DNA from: Asterias rubens
Taxonomy: Eukaryota; Echinodermata; Asteroidea; Forcipulatida; Asteriidae
Direction: 5' to 3'
NCBI RefSeq assembly: GCF_902459465.1
Contig: NC_047068.1
Location: forward strand, 18,747,195-18,811,194
Length of the DNA stretch: 64,000 nt
The notes beneath the pieces are model-generated. The model was not told the DNA's origin. It worked only from the letters and a program-made list of their open reading frames with translations, and did no database searches. Shown here piece by piece: positions 22,897 through 36,000 of the stretch. Position numbers and translations under genes: made by a program. Position 1 is the first letter of the stretch. Each line of letters begins with the position of its first letter.

Positions 22897-23127
22897 TGGG
22901 CCCAATTTCATTGCTCTGCTTGGAAGCAGGGAATTATAAGATAGTCAAGCGCTTTCAACGAGTTAGTAGGGAATTTTGGCTTGTGCGCATGCGTACTCCA
23001 TATTACCACATGTAGGCATTCTACTGTTACACAACTAGTGCAGAAATTCGGTGCTTGCTTGTTAACAGAGAATGGTGATTGTAAGCGCAGAATTTGGCAG
23101 TAAGCAGAGCAATGAAATTGGGCCAAG
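22897..23127. mobile_element. Foldback MITE family M2b, copy 1
   Basis: Inverted ends GGGCCCAATTTCATTGCTCT and AGAGCAATGAAATTGGGCC. Internal TGCGCATGCG and TAGTGCAGAAATTCGG. It lies less than 100 bp downstream of the ADPRM stop codon, so it is probably inside the 3' UTR. A second copy is at 32512-32770. Confidence 0.8.
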
Positions 23128-23204
23128 TAGGAGTGGCACACACTCAAACAGCACTATGAAAAGGAAATCAGACAGAAAGTACAACATCGGACCCCCGATT
23201 GTTT

Positions 23205-26194
23205 TCAGGAAAATGACATAACACAAGATCGCACCTCCCCATTTCCATGCAAGACAAGTTTATCCTGGTATACCTCAACCGTCCCAAACCCATTACTTCC
23301 TGGCGCTATTTCTATAATACCTGGCATAGTCACAACATGAATACCTTTCTCATCTACGATATGAGAGAAGAAATGAACGTGGCCGCTGAAGACCGCCACT
23401 ACACAGCTGAAAGAATGCAGGAGTTGAAGGACGTCCTTGTAGTTCCAGAGACAACAATCAACTTCAATAGTTGGATGGAATGGGGCATGACCTGTAACCA
23501 AAACAATCAAATTGAAACATTTCATTTATTGATTCTGGTTGAGAACCCAAGGACTCTCAGAAAATCAAATTAAACCACTGTATTAGCCAAGAACCCAATA
23601 CACATATCCATTAGGCTCCGCCCACGGCGCACAGATTAACAAGAACATGTGAGCACCAAGTATACGCGCACGCATGTCAGACTTTTGGTTGTGCAATAGG
23701 TTGACCCGTTGTGATTGGTCAATATGCAATGGGGCGGTGCTCAATGGATCGATCTATTGATAAACGACAATGAAAAAGTGTTAGTGTTTGATGATGTGGG
23801 AGGAAAAAACCCAGAGAAAGATTCCAGAGAAGAATCCATGCAGAGGTGGAAGGCAGAGCAAGACACCCCTACCCTAAACTGACCCCCCCCCCAATTAAAA
23901 TCGCTGTAAAGTTCCATACAACAGGTGGCATTTGCTAAATGCAATTGTTTTGTTGCTAGAGAGTGTAAAGTTCTAGACAAGAGGTGGCATTTGCTAAATG
24001 TTTTGGTTTACGTGCGAAATGAGATGAAGAGTTCCAAAATCTCCCATTTGTAATTTCAGGGAAGCTCAACTTAAACTTGTAGTCTAGGCGATGGGTGCAA
24101 AATACTGTAACAATTGCTCAGAAAGTGATAAAAGCATGAAACTTGGCACAAGTATTCTTCAACCCATACTGATTATTTTTAGGGGTGGAGCTATAGAAAA
24201 ATGCATTTTCCTTAGCAACGGTTGCTAGGTAACTCATTTACCCAAGCAACGGCGCTTTTAGGCCTCCCTAGTGCACCCGGATAGCCTTGTCCCATGTTCG
24301 AGAACATCAGAACTATCAGTGGACATGTTTCAAAGACAGTCAGTGTCACCAGAAGACAAAACAATACTGTAAGTGTCACCAGAAAACAAAAGAAACAACT
24401 GTTTTGTTGCTAGGGAATGGATAAACAGAACAAATAGTCTATCCACTGTTTGTTAGAATGTTGCTTCTATTTCACATTGCCTCTTGGTCTAGAGAAGAGA
24501 ATAATTAATGGGTAAAATAATTTTCAAGGTTGTCATGATTGTTATACAAAACAAAAATTTTAATATTTAGTTGCTTAGTAACATATTTACCATAGCAACC
24601 ATCCGAGTACACATAGAAGACAGGTTTCACTTTCAGTATTGTAATACTGAAAAGAAGTGTTTACCTTATACCAGGAGAGCAATGTTTTGTTTACACCTTA
24701 AGCCTACATGGAATCCAAACATTGTTGCTACGTACTAAATCAAAGGTATCAAAAAGAAACTAGCAACTGACAATGTTGTCACCTTTAGGCCTTCGCTTAA
24801 AGCATCATCACAATCTCTCCTGCTTGTGTATTAAACGATGCATTGATAATAAATAATACTAAACAGTGAAATTGAGGGTATACCAGTGTGTATAGCCCTT
24901 TGGCCCTTTCACACTGTATATCTTATCCCTGTGTGAAACAGCCCCAGGATGCCCCGGGACTTGTTTTACCCTGCAATGACCCCATCTCGCTTTCACACTG
25001 TGTATTCCATGTGGTTCCGGTTGCATGTTTAAAGAATACCCAGGATTTTATTGCTTATCCCTGCTCCAGAGCAGTTGGAGCAGGGGTGGCTTTTCACCAA
25101 GGTTTGCCCATTTGCAGCGGTAGACAGACTAGGGCAGACTGAGGAAAAGGCAACCATAGTGAAAAGGCTGGCCGTTAATCCTTGGGGGCAAACCCCGGTG
25201 AATAGAGTAGTGCGAAAAGGGCTTGGCTCCGAAACGAGTCGGTGTGGTCTCGACCAGCAGAGTAAAGCACAATTGGGCAGAAAGTATCCAATTATCCAAT
25301 ATGTTGATTGTTGATCGTTGATGCTTTGGAGTTGTCATACTGTTTATTTTACAGGGTGGGGTTTGTGTTGAGTAAATACAGGTATTTTGCTTGCTGTCCA
25401 GAAAAAAAAGTTTGCAATACAATTTCCTCGTTAGCACTTAACTTCATCTTACCAAATATGATAACCTTTTCCTGGTCATTGCTTGCTTTTTGAAGTACCC
25501 CTTCCAACCACCTCAGCTGGCTCTCTCCCATTCCTCCGTTGTACTCCACGAATCTTCTGTCTATACCCTGGAGCCCATCGGGCGAGTTCAGGCATTCGTT
25601 CTTGTTGACCGAGCGTAAAAGATTCATCGAGTCCTGGTGAATGGAACAAGACTTGTCATGTCCTAAGGTACTCACGTCATACGTGTCAAGGACAACACAA
25701 CGAAACCCTGGACACGGACTGAAGTGGTAATATGCTGCAGGGGGGACTTCTGCTGTTGCGGGAATCAACTCTGAGATACAACTACAAGTGGTGTCAACTT
25801 CGGTTGTCTCAAAATTGATCCCCGACAGAAGTCGACTACTTGCAATCTCAGCTCTTGTGAAGTTATAAAACTCATGGTTGCCAAGAATGTGATGTGTATC
25901 ACAACCAGCCTTGTCAAACTCATTTATAACAACATTCAGAGCTTGAAATGATTGTTTCTTGCCGCCTCTTTTGTTAATACCATCAATGATGTCCCCAAGT
26001 TGCATCACAAAACTTGGTTTACTAGCACAACTATCTCCGCTCCAATGTCGAACTGCTTCTTTTAGGAGCTCTAAGGAATTACGGTAATATCTAACACAAT
26101 TCTGCCTGAAATTCGGACGGTTGTCTACGTCTGCATATTGGATGTCTGCGATCAGTCCGAATGAGAACAAGCAGGTTTGCTCCTTGGCTTCCAT
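23205..26194 (-). CDS. ADPRM: Manganese-dependent ADP-ribose/CDP-alcohol diphosphatase
   Basis: Two coding exons, 25453-26194 and 23205-23491, joined in phase 1 (G|GT) to give 342 aa, the same length I recall for the human protein. The family is a calcineurin-like metallophosphoesterase that hydrolyses ADP-ribose, CDP-choline and related pyrophosphates. Visible motifs: FGLIADIQYADVD (residues 12-24; the D-x-Q that replaces the usual D-x-H in this family), QLGDIIDG (65-72), ILGNHEFYNF (103-112), LNSPDGLQ, and FSGHVHFF (282-289), all metal-site segments. No key residue is missing. The start at 26194 lies just inside an exon: TGTGCTATGCAG|GTATCCAGAATGG is a good acceptor, so a 5' UTR exon is expected upstream. 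The longer frame reaching back to 26317 crosses that acceptor and is not used. Donor TTTG|GTAAGATG and acceptor GGTTACAG|GTCATG are consensus. The intron (23492-25452) holds low-complexity and interspersed repeats only. Confidence 0.93.
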
Positions 26195-26209
26195 TCTGGA
26201 TACCTGCAT

Positions 26210-27410
26210 AGCACAAACAAAAGTGGGTACATGTAACAATAAAATAATACAGAACAGAAAAGGGCCAAAATGTATAAAGCAGTAAAATACTGCTTGACAG
26301 TTTGGGGCACCAGTCACAACAATGTAAATTTAATGTGATTAAATACCATTCTGTGCATTAGCAAATTTGTATGCTCATCATGACACAAGCTTTAAAAACA
26401 GTGCTTTCACCGAGATCAAAGAAAGACTCCCATTGCCTGAAAGTTTGCCCCATGGCTTCCGTGCACCAGGACAAAATGTTCAAATCCTGTTTGAGTTGAG
26501 ATAGCTTTGCACTTGAGGTCAAAATGCAAAATGTCATACGTGAACAACCAGAAGAAATCGTTTCTTTGTTGTTGATGGAAGAATGGAATTTGGAAGCAGA
26601 TAAGCCATTTTAACATTGACCTTATTTCAACTTTGGATGGATTAATGATGGTTCTTTAAATACATTTTTTCTATGCTTGTATTGTTTGTATACTGCTAGC
26701 GTGCTGACAAAACATACAAATGACCCCATTCACTGAAGTCATACCAGAAACCAATGTTGATACATTATAAGTACTTTCAGTCGAGAATCAAGTACTGCAG
26801 CAGTGTAGTTGGATGGCTAAGTAGTTCTCAAGTACTGTATGACTAGGAGTACTTGGGCTAACAAGTGTGAGAGTCTTAGGTATTCTGATTCTGAAGACCG
26901 AGTCCAACAGCCGAAGACCAAATACTTGGATCTCTGAAAATTGGTACTTTATTTAAAAAAAATACACAACTGAAAACTGAAGGATTTAGGTCCTAATTTC
27001 TTAGACTTCAATAATGACAATTTTCAAAAAAAGTACAGCTACCCAGTTTCTGGGTCTAAATGATAAGTAGCATGAAAACCCGAATTAATAAATAAAACAT
27101 TGAGTGATTTATCACTTTTCATTTGAATGATGCAATAAATACTATAGTTGCGATAAGACCCAGTAACTGGAGCGCTGTATTCCTTTAAAACAATTTTTTT
27201 ACATTATCGGTCATGCTTCTAGCTACATCCATGTATACAAACCGATGGAATGAAAAATTTTTGAAAAAAAGAGTAGGCCTACAGCGTGACCCATAATGAC
27301 AAAATTCCAAAAAAGGAGTACTGAGAGCATGGAGGAATAAATTATTCCTCCATGCTGAGAGCGACCGAAAATGACAAAATTTTGAAAAAAGGAGTACAGC
27401 GCCCCAGTTT
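26210..27410. other. Intergenic DNA upstream of ADPRM
   Basis: No coding exon seen. At 27329-27361 a 15 bp-arm palindrome (AGCATGGAGGAATAA / TTATTCCTCCATGCT) sits inside a larger foldback whose outer ends are ACTGGAGCGCTGTATTCCTT (27167) and AAAGGAGTACAGCGCCCCAG (27390). Confidence 0.5.
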
Positions 27411-28133
27411 ATTTTATTTTATTTTAATTCTTCGGGCAGAAAAAAAAGCAAAACAATAAAACAAGCACAGGCCGTCCAGGTAAGGGCAAAAGTCCAAAAA
27501 CTGTCATCAAAAAAGATGTGCTCTCCCAGACCTAGCTCATAAAAAATACACATTATATACTATACATTAAACATTCTAAAATTGCAGTAAAAGTTTAAAC
27601 AAAAGATGGCAAGTAAAAAGCAATAACACAAACGATAAACACAAGGTACTTTTTCAAAATGTCCACAGATTCACAACAAACCTACAGGGCCTGAAGACAA
27701 TGACAGTAGAAAGCCTCCCCCGAAATACCATACACCGAGGAACTGCAGCCCCTGAGAAATGAGCAAAACAAGCCACAAAACATATTTCGTCTCAGTGAGA
27801 TGAACATTATTTTAGCATGCAAAAACCCATCAACCAGCCATGATATTATACTAAAAATCCCATAACTGGCCAATACGACCCTACACGCCAAAACTGAGAC
27901 GAAAATTAACTCTGCGACATTGCCCCACTCATCCCCCAAAAACCACAGCACACCAGCAAGCAACATTCCAAGGGAAGCCCTCCACCATCACCATCCCCAC
28001 ACCTAGCAAGCTCAATGTAAATCCATGAACACCATAATTTCTGTTAGAAAAAAAGTCATTAGCCAACTAAAAAGTACGTAGACCCTTCAATATTGTCAAA
28101 AAAATAAGCAGAAACACCAATACGAGTTAAAAT

Positions 28134-28146
28134 GGGGGGGGGGGGG
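28134..28146 (+). repeat. poly-G tract
   Basis: Run of 13 G inside the LINE-like region upstream of the B3GNTL1 homologue. Confidence 0.85.
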
Positions 28147-28287
28147 TAATAAAATAATAACAAAGAAAATAAAAAGATGAAATAAAAATGTGCACATGTA
28201 AAAATTATTAACTTAAGGAAAGATCAAGGCCAGTTGAACCAATGTATTAAAAACGTTAAAAACCTACCGGGCCGAACCAAAATGAAC

Positions 28288-28690
28288 TTAGTTGGCTAAA
28301 TTATCTCGCAAGATCAAGAAGATGGAACAAAACGTCTGAAAGGAATGAAGAATTAAAGAGTTTCGGGTTTGTGGTTTGAGTTCAGAAAACGCTTTAGGAA
28401 AACGAATCACTGCAGAATATTTATAAAAATCTGTTCTAGGTTTACCGTGATGGAAAGTAAGAATGTCGGAGTGCCTACTGTTGATCTTAAAATTGCTAAG
28501 AAAATTACAACCAGAATAAGATGTGTTAAAAACCAACTGCTTGGCAATAAAAGATAAGTTTAAAAAATCTCTACGTTTAGATAAAACCATCAATCCCAAT
28601 GCATTTACTCTGTCCAGGTAGGACTGCTCCACAAAATCATCCTGCTAGCCCTACGTTGAATTCCTTCGAGTATGTCAATATGTTCAAGTT
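28288..28690 (-). mobile_element. LINE reverse transcriptase C-terminal relic
   Basis: On the minus strand LEGIQRRASRMIL (about 28680-28640), typical of the C-terminal part of CR1/L2-type reverse transcriptases, is followed after a frame break by YLDRVNALGLMVLSKRRDFL and SLILHSFQTF. The two parts are in different frames, so this is a dead fragment. The AT-rich DNA at 27415-28287 may be its 3' tail. Confidence 0.7.
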
Positions 28691-28707
28691 ACTGAATACT
28701 GGGTCTA

Positions 28708-28792
28708 AAGTTGCGATAATGTGGCGATTTAATTTGAATACCCTCCCTCCATCGACTGTGCGGAGAATGTAGGGTTACCATTTATCACAATA
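28708..28792. mobile_element. M4-like foldback relic
   Basis: AAAGTTGCGATAATGTGG at the left and GGGTTACCATTTATCACAA at the right resemble decayed ends of the M4 family. Confidence 0.4.
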
Positions 28793-28835
28793 ATTAATGT
28801 TATTGAATGATAGATGGAATTTACACGTATTCTAG

Positions 28836-28884
28836 TAGTTGCGATAACGTAACCCTCCTCCCGTCGGGAGAAGGGTTGCAACTA
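28836..28884. mobile_element. Short foldback MITE M4, copy 3
   Basis: TAGTTGCGATAACGTAACCC then CTCCTCCCGTCGGGAGAAGG and GGTTGCAACTA: a 49 bp hairpin and the shortest of the family. Confidence 0.75.
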
Positions 28885-29426
28885 AAGAGTAGTACCACCC
28901 AAGGAACAGAAGAAAAAAGTAATGGAAAGCAAATACAATCCATGTCGTTTAATGACTAGCCACTAAATTCTATCACAAAATCACTGTACTGTAGACCTCC
29001 CTACACTACACTACAACAAAAAGGAAAAATAAGTCATGATCCGTCATTCAAAACCTACCAAACGTCGTGAGGGGTCGTGAGTTGTCGGTATTTAGTGCGA
29101 CCGCGGTACATACATGTACATGACCAAAATTCAAATGGAGCATAACAAATTCTTACCCGACACTGACAGTGATTGTCACCATTAATGTGCAATTACTCCA
29201 AGACGATTCGAAGCAGTGGTTGTAACTTGTATTTACTAATATATTACTGTATACTACGCAGAAACACGTTATATTATAGCAAAGTTGCAGAGTAATTACA
29301 CAATAACAAGCAACTTTGCTCTGCTCTGCTGACCGGCCGGAAGTTCGCTGTACCTTTTAGGCAACAGATCGGAGAACACATCCGCTAAGAGGAGGTGATG
29401 ATTCATGGATGGGGGGACTCCCTTAA

Positions 29427-29439
29427 CCCCCCCCCCCCC
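29427..29439 (+). repeat. poly-C tract
   Basis: Run of 13 C. A second C-rich run lies at 29814-29845. Confidence 0.85.
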
Positions 29440-30032
29440 ACAAAAAAAAGTTGAGCAATTAGGCACAGAAAACCCTTGATTGTATTGGGAAAAATAAGTT
29501 ACCAACCGAATCACCATACAGTTACCATTGCTGTGACTACTCTACTATAATCTTGTAGCAAGAAAAATTGGTGAGCAAAAGTTCCTGCCAAAAACAGCTT
29601 TGAAGACTCGTGCAAGTTCTTTTTGGATCAATTCATTCATATCAGAGGGTGTGTCATGAAATCATACACGAAACTATCAACATTTTGCTTGTTTATTTAA
29701 AAACTATAAATTGAGCTTAATAAACTAAATTATGAAATAGAAAAATGTATTAATTATGTCCGTAAAACGTATTGAAGAAATTGATTTTCAAGTATATAAC
29801 GTATGAAGGAAGGCCCCCCCCCCCCACCCCCTCCCCCTCCTGCTTTATCCTAGGTTCCCAGTATCCTATCGCTGATTGGTTGTTGACCCTTATCTAACTT
29901 TTACTGCATGGGGTCTAGGGTAGTGCTGCCTTATCCAAAGTGCTAATTTAGTTCGCACATGTCATAATATTTACAAAAATCGTGCCGTGCTTGTCAAATA
30001 AAACGTACCTCTCTACTTCTAACGCAAGAAAT

Positions 30033-33000
30033 ATGACGTCCAATGTCGGGGTGCAACAGCAGAAAGTTGACGTGGTAAGTAATTTACATTTATGTGGAGT
30101 AACTACAGATTTATTAATAATTATGAACATTTTATTTTTTTTGAATAATTTTGTTTTTAAAAGAAAGCAGGAAATGATGTTGTCTGTTTCGTCTTCTGGA
30201 TCTGGATCAATACTGCAATCAATCTCCCAATAGGTTGCAGGTGTGTGTAGCTCACCTTGTTGAGCTGTTAATGGCTCCGCTTTTAACATCGGTCTCATCA
30301 CGGTCGCCATTAGTGATAAGACCGATGTTAAAAGCGGAGCCATATTAACAGCTCAACAAGGTGGGCTAAGGTGTGTGGTGCTGGGGACTCTAATTATAAT
30401 GCGCTCTACTTTTGATATTTAACAGGTTAGGCTTTTTTTGAATGTATCAGGTGAGGGAGCTCCTCTCACAGCAGCTGGGAGGAGGTTCCATTCTGCTGTA
30501 GTTTTCTGTAGGAACGAGTGTTTGTAGCAATCCTTGTTTGCGGGTACTCTGATGAAGGATATTGACTGCATGTGTACCTTCCTGTGCGGACATTTATTCA
30601 TGCCGCAGTGTAGAGTAATAATTACAGCAGCTTTGGATAGTAAATCCATTTTGAGATACATTTCACCTCAAAAGTACTGCAGAACGTTATGGAAAAAAAT
30701 ATCACGAGGATTTAAAATCAGTACAGAGAGCTCCCCATCCCCTGCTTGCTTTGGTTCCTGTACAATTACCACTGTCACAACTATAGTTGTCCAGTGTCTT
30801 TAAACACTGGTGGCTGACACAAAAAACAAACTGCATTGAAACACAATGACTATAGTTGGGACGCCCAAGCTGAGACCAGTCCCAACTGTAGTTGGTGCTA
30901 AATTGTCAAATTAGGGCCGAACACATACTACAAACACAGAATCACCCTTGCATACTTTGTTTGCATAGGGTCATAGGTTAGTAAATTAGCATACCATGCA
31001 AATGTAATTTGCATACTTTAAGATCCTTCTCTTTGGGTCAAGGAACTTTAGTAATATATTTGGCGCCCTCTTGGGACACTCTTAGTCTGCCACTTAACTT
31101 CTAGCAAACTTAAAGGAGCTAAATTAAAGAGGCAAACTTGGACATGTAAAATAAAATAAAGCAAAAAACGTTGTTGATACTTTGAAATAATTAACAAGGG
31201 TTTATTTAAATAGTCAAGTGCATACAGTTAGACATATTACAAAATCAAGAATATGGGATATTACCATACTTGAATGAAAAATGGCATGGCAAGAACGCGA
31301 ACACCCCTGGAAACGAGGTTGCCTAATAAGCTACTCAGACTCTCTTTGAATCTAAATAATTTTTTTAAAGATTGAAATGTGACGACAAACGGGTCAAAGT
31401 AATGTGAGGCCATTAACAAGTCCGTTTATACTGCAAACTTTTAAAATTAAGTTGTTTTTGAATTCTTATTTCTTGCGACAGTCAATCATCCTTCCTGTAT
31501 ACAATGCTGAGCCCTGGTTAACTGAATGTCTACAATCCGTGTTAGATCAAGATACAGCAGCTAGTTTGGAACTTTCAGTCTTCATGGACGCTTGCACAGT
31601 AAGTCTCCCTCCCCAAAAGTGTTTAGCTGCAATATAATCATGGCTCTGAATCATGTCCGTCAATAGTCCTAATTCTTGTGATCTTTGTAAAAATCTTTGT
31701 CTGATATCTTGATAAACTCTTTACAGGATAATTCTTGTGAGATTCTGAGAAGCTGGCAACCAAGGTTAGAAGCTGCTGGTATCCAAGTTGTTATTAATGG
31801 ACACTCCAATGAGAATCCTAAGGGAGGTTGGTATTCACATTGTATCTTTTTAGTCATTTTCTTATCCTGTATACCAGTCTCTAATTGCTATACATTTTGT
31901 TTATAGCACTTTGTTCAGGTGTTTCAAAGACCTCGCAGTTGTAGAATGTTGTACAATGAGGTCTCCCAGGGGTCAACAAACCCACACATATTACGATGGG
32001 AAACACTTTTCTGTATTTGATTGATGATATACAATAATGCTGATTTTTTTTCCCATGCTAACAAACCCTGGATGTAATACATGCAACACTAGATGTCTAA
32101 AAACAACAACATACATGTATCACATTTATCAATCATGAACTAAACTGAAAAAGACAGTTTATATTGATTAAGCAAACATATAATAACACTAGTAGAGGTC
32201 GAGTACATACAGCGGGGTAACAATGGGGTCGTGGCGGGGGCTGGGGGGGTGGTCGGGGGGCAAGTACAGAGGCCTGTAACCTCCCTTCAAACACTTAACT
32301 TAAGTGTATCATAAGTTATTTCATAAATATGCTAACTTACAGAAACAATGACATGCATAGCACAGAGGGCTTGCCTGGTCTCCCAACAACAGCATTTTAC
32401 ACCGTTCAAAACGTGACTAGAGATTTTCATAAGGATTCAATCTATTGGAAAATTAGTGCATCACAGACCTTGGCCATGGAGCCCCTCTGATAAACAGTCT
32501 TAGAAAGATCAGGGCCCAATTTCATTGCTCTGCTTACTAGGTATAAGCAAAGAGTCTGCACTTATGGAGGCAGGGAATTACATACTGCGCTTACATCAAT
32601 TGTATTTCATGGGTTAGCATGGAATTCAGGCTTGTGCGCAGGCGAACTCCAAGTTACTAGGCATTCTGCGCTTACACAGCTAGCGCAGATTTTTGCCGCT
32701 TGCACGTGGTGGAGAATGGTGATTGTAAGCGCAAATCTCGGCAGGAAGCAGAGCCATGAAAATGGGCCCTTTTTGAATAAAGTTAAACTTTAAACATGAC
32801 TTTCTCAAAACATAGAACTGTGGCTGTAGGGAGACTTTAGCACTTCACAGAAACTGTGGTGAATTTAAAGCTATCGATGTAAACCATTGAAGGAATTCAA
32901 ATTTTGTTCATTTTTGTTTAACTGCAGTTGGATATGCCAAGAACCAAGCCATCTCACAAAGCCATGGACAATATCTCTGCTTTCTTGATGCAGTAAGTTT

Positions 33001-36000
33001 TAATTCACAGATTTTAATTTAAATACCCACTGGTCTCATTCAGCTAGGATTTGAATTATCGAATCCATGAACTTTGTCATGTTTGTGGTTTTAGAGTAGT
33101 TTATTTGGTTTACAGATTACAATGTATTAATTTTATTATTATATATTTTTGTTACTAATACTAAGCATACCTCACAAGATTTTGATTACTGTAGCTTGCT
33201 AGTCTGAGAAAACATGTAAACAGGGGTGTTTGCTATGTGAACCAGCAGAAAACTTAATTAACCCCTACTCTTCCACAATAAGTGTTCTGAATTCTTTTAT
33301 GAGCACTACCAATCCTAAAACAGGGAACGTTTGCTTAATGTCCTATCCGGAAGGAAAAAGCTTCTTCTACTAACTGGGACCTTCAAAAAAAGACATTGAC
33401 AAAATGCAAAGACGGTCAACAATATAAATAATATTAAAAATGAAGACTTGAAATGCAAACATATCCACATGGTTAAGGCACCAGGGCTTAGATAGCTCAG
33501 TTAGTGGAGCGCAAGCACGATGAACCGGAGATTATTGGTTTAAATCTCGTTTTACAAATTCGTCTTTGTTCAACCCTGAATTAAGCCATTATGTTGATTT
33601 TATACTATTGTTTATATTTATTGTAGGATGATGTTATGAGTAAACAACGTATTGAGATGCAGTTAGCTGCTACAGTTAATCGCTCATTCACAGTAAGTAC
33701 TGCATTCTGGATGTAGTTATTTCTAATAAAGTTAAGATTGCAACACATCACTTTGTATGTAAACACTTACATGTTTGTACAGTGCTATTACATGGGTCTC
33801 ATAATTCAAACATAAAAAATAATAAGCACGTTGAGATGTCCATAGGGTGCAATAAAGCGCTGTAAAAGAACCGTGTATCACAAAGTTTACTGGGACATTC
33901 ATTCATTCAGTCGATGCGGAGCATCGGATGATGGCCCTCTAAACACGTTGGTCCTCCATAGCTGTATGCAGCTCTTGTCGATGCAGTCCAGAGTCTTGGC
34001 ACAAGGTGAACACATAGGTGGTTTGTGGTCTACCCCGAGAACAGTGACCTTGAGTAGGGGCCCAAAGCACAAGCTTGCTCACTGCCAGCTCAGCATGTCT
34101 GAGACAGTGACCTGCTAGTCTCAGCCTTCTTGCCCTAATCTTGGTGCTAACTCTCGGTTGCCCACCGTAGAGCTCCAGGTTTGTGACATGCCTCTCCCAA
34201 TGAATCTGTTTAACACAGCGAAGCATACTCGTATAGCAGCCATCCAGTCTCTTCTCTAGACGACTGGCTAGTGTCCAGGACTTACATCCATAAAGCAGTA
34301 CTGATTCCACAGTGGCAGTAAAGAACTTACTGGGACACATTTTGTCAACTCTTACTAGGATAGGAAGATACTTGAGCTTCAGTCATTAGTTGGAGTTTTT
34401 AGGAGAAAGGTGGTGCTGTTATGATGGAGTTTTTCTGAACAAAAGTTTATTTCACACTCCACGTAGCCATATCCCGCCTCGCTAGCTATGGAGACAGAGC
34501 ATTCTCCAGCATTGCACCTCGTCTTTGGAACTCACTGCCGCTTGACCTCAGAACACAAAATAATCCGTCAATCTTCAAACGGCAGCTCAAAACACACCTC
34601 TTCAAACAAATATCTTAAATCCTGGACTCTTGACTTTGGGGACCAGCGCCCTTGAATGGCATTTTTCTTTGTCAGATACTGGGCGCTCTATAAGTGCTGT
34701 ATATTGTTATTATTATTATCATTATTATTATTATTATTATTATTAATATTATTTCAATGCTGCCATAAATCAAAATAATTCAAAATTAAAAGAGACCACT
34801 TTGGCTGAAAACATTTTCAAGAGATGTACTTACTTGTGTATGTGTTTCTGGTTTCTAAGCTGTCGCAAATTGTTTCATTCGCTGAATTTTCTCGCCAAAG
34901 TCTCTTGTCATGCTCACCGAAGCTCACCATAGAATTGTTTACCTTAAATATGGGAAAATATATGAAGGTGAAATAAGGGTATGACGGGTGATTGTCATCT
35001 TGATTACTTTTATTTGAATGAACTTAAGGCAAATGATCTCTGTGACCTCTGGAGTATAGAGGCTTGCAATTGTTGTGTAAAGTTTGAAAGTTCAGATGTG
35101 ACTATAAGTGCAGATGGTGATTACTTAATTGTGTTTATATTTTGAGGGCATTGTACAATTTTATTGTTGGAATCTGAGTAAATAAACATTCAGTTTAATC
35201 ATTTCTGACTATTAACAAAACAAACCATCAACATGACAATTAGTATGATACGGTGATTGCAAATAACATGAAAGCTACGTGCTGAGCATTGTTGATTACA
35301 TTGTTACCAGGGCCACATTTCATATAAAGTAATTGTAAGTACAAAAAATTGCTCATCGAAAATAGGTTACCAAACAGAATCCTATACAGTTACAATTGCT
35401 GTGACTAGAACACCAGTTATTTCTAGCTTAGCCAAGAAATCTGCTAAGCAAAATCTTCTGTTTAACAGCTTTATGAAATTAAGCCCAGGGTGTTACTGTT
35501 TTACTGGAAGTTGCTGTATCCAATTTTAATGCTCACCTGTGAATATATATATAATAAGTCATTTTGCGAGATATAATTCAAAATCTATATCTTACTGCAT
35601 TCTCATGAAGACAATCAGAGCATACTGATTGAACTGTTGAGTTGTCAACCACTTTAAGAACCAACACTACTCCAGGCCTTGAATGTTGCTCTTGAAGTGG
35701 CACTTCAATTTTCCTCTGGAAAGGGACACTTCTATGTAAGGAAAGTTAAAATTTGTATTGGAATTTTGCAAAGGGCACCATAGCAAAATCACAGGGCACC
35801 AGAGCAATTGCTGTTGGTGCTGTGTGTTAACTCGAGGCTTGCTACTCAAAAGAGATTTTACATGGTGCTACAGCAGACAATACTCCCACCATGTAAAGTT
35901 AAAATCCTACTTAAAATCTAACTCTCAAATGGCTTTATTTGTTTAAATATTTGCATACTTCACAGATAACTGGTTGCCAGTTTAACAGACTACCAGCAGG

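Noticed and set aside
23247..23573. 108-codon plus-strand frame
   Set aside because: Antisense shadow of ADPRM coding exon 2.
26195..26317. N-terminal extension of ADPRM
   Set aside because: It crosses a strong splice acceptor (TGTGCTATGCAG) and would add a hydrophobic stretch not known in this cytosolic family.
30083..31481. Additional B3GNTL1 exon in intron 1
   Set aside because: The joined exon 1-exon 2 product already matches the family's N-terminus in length and phase; this interval holds only the hairpin and a LINE relic.
33486..33558. tRNA gene
   Set aside because: A- and B-box-like motifs are present but the acceptor stem does not pair; it looks like a SINE head.
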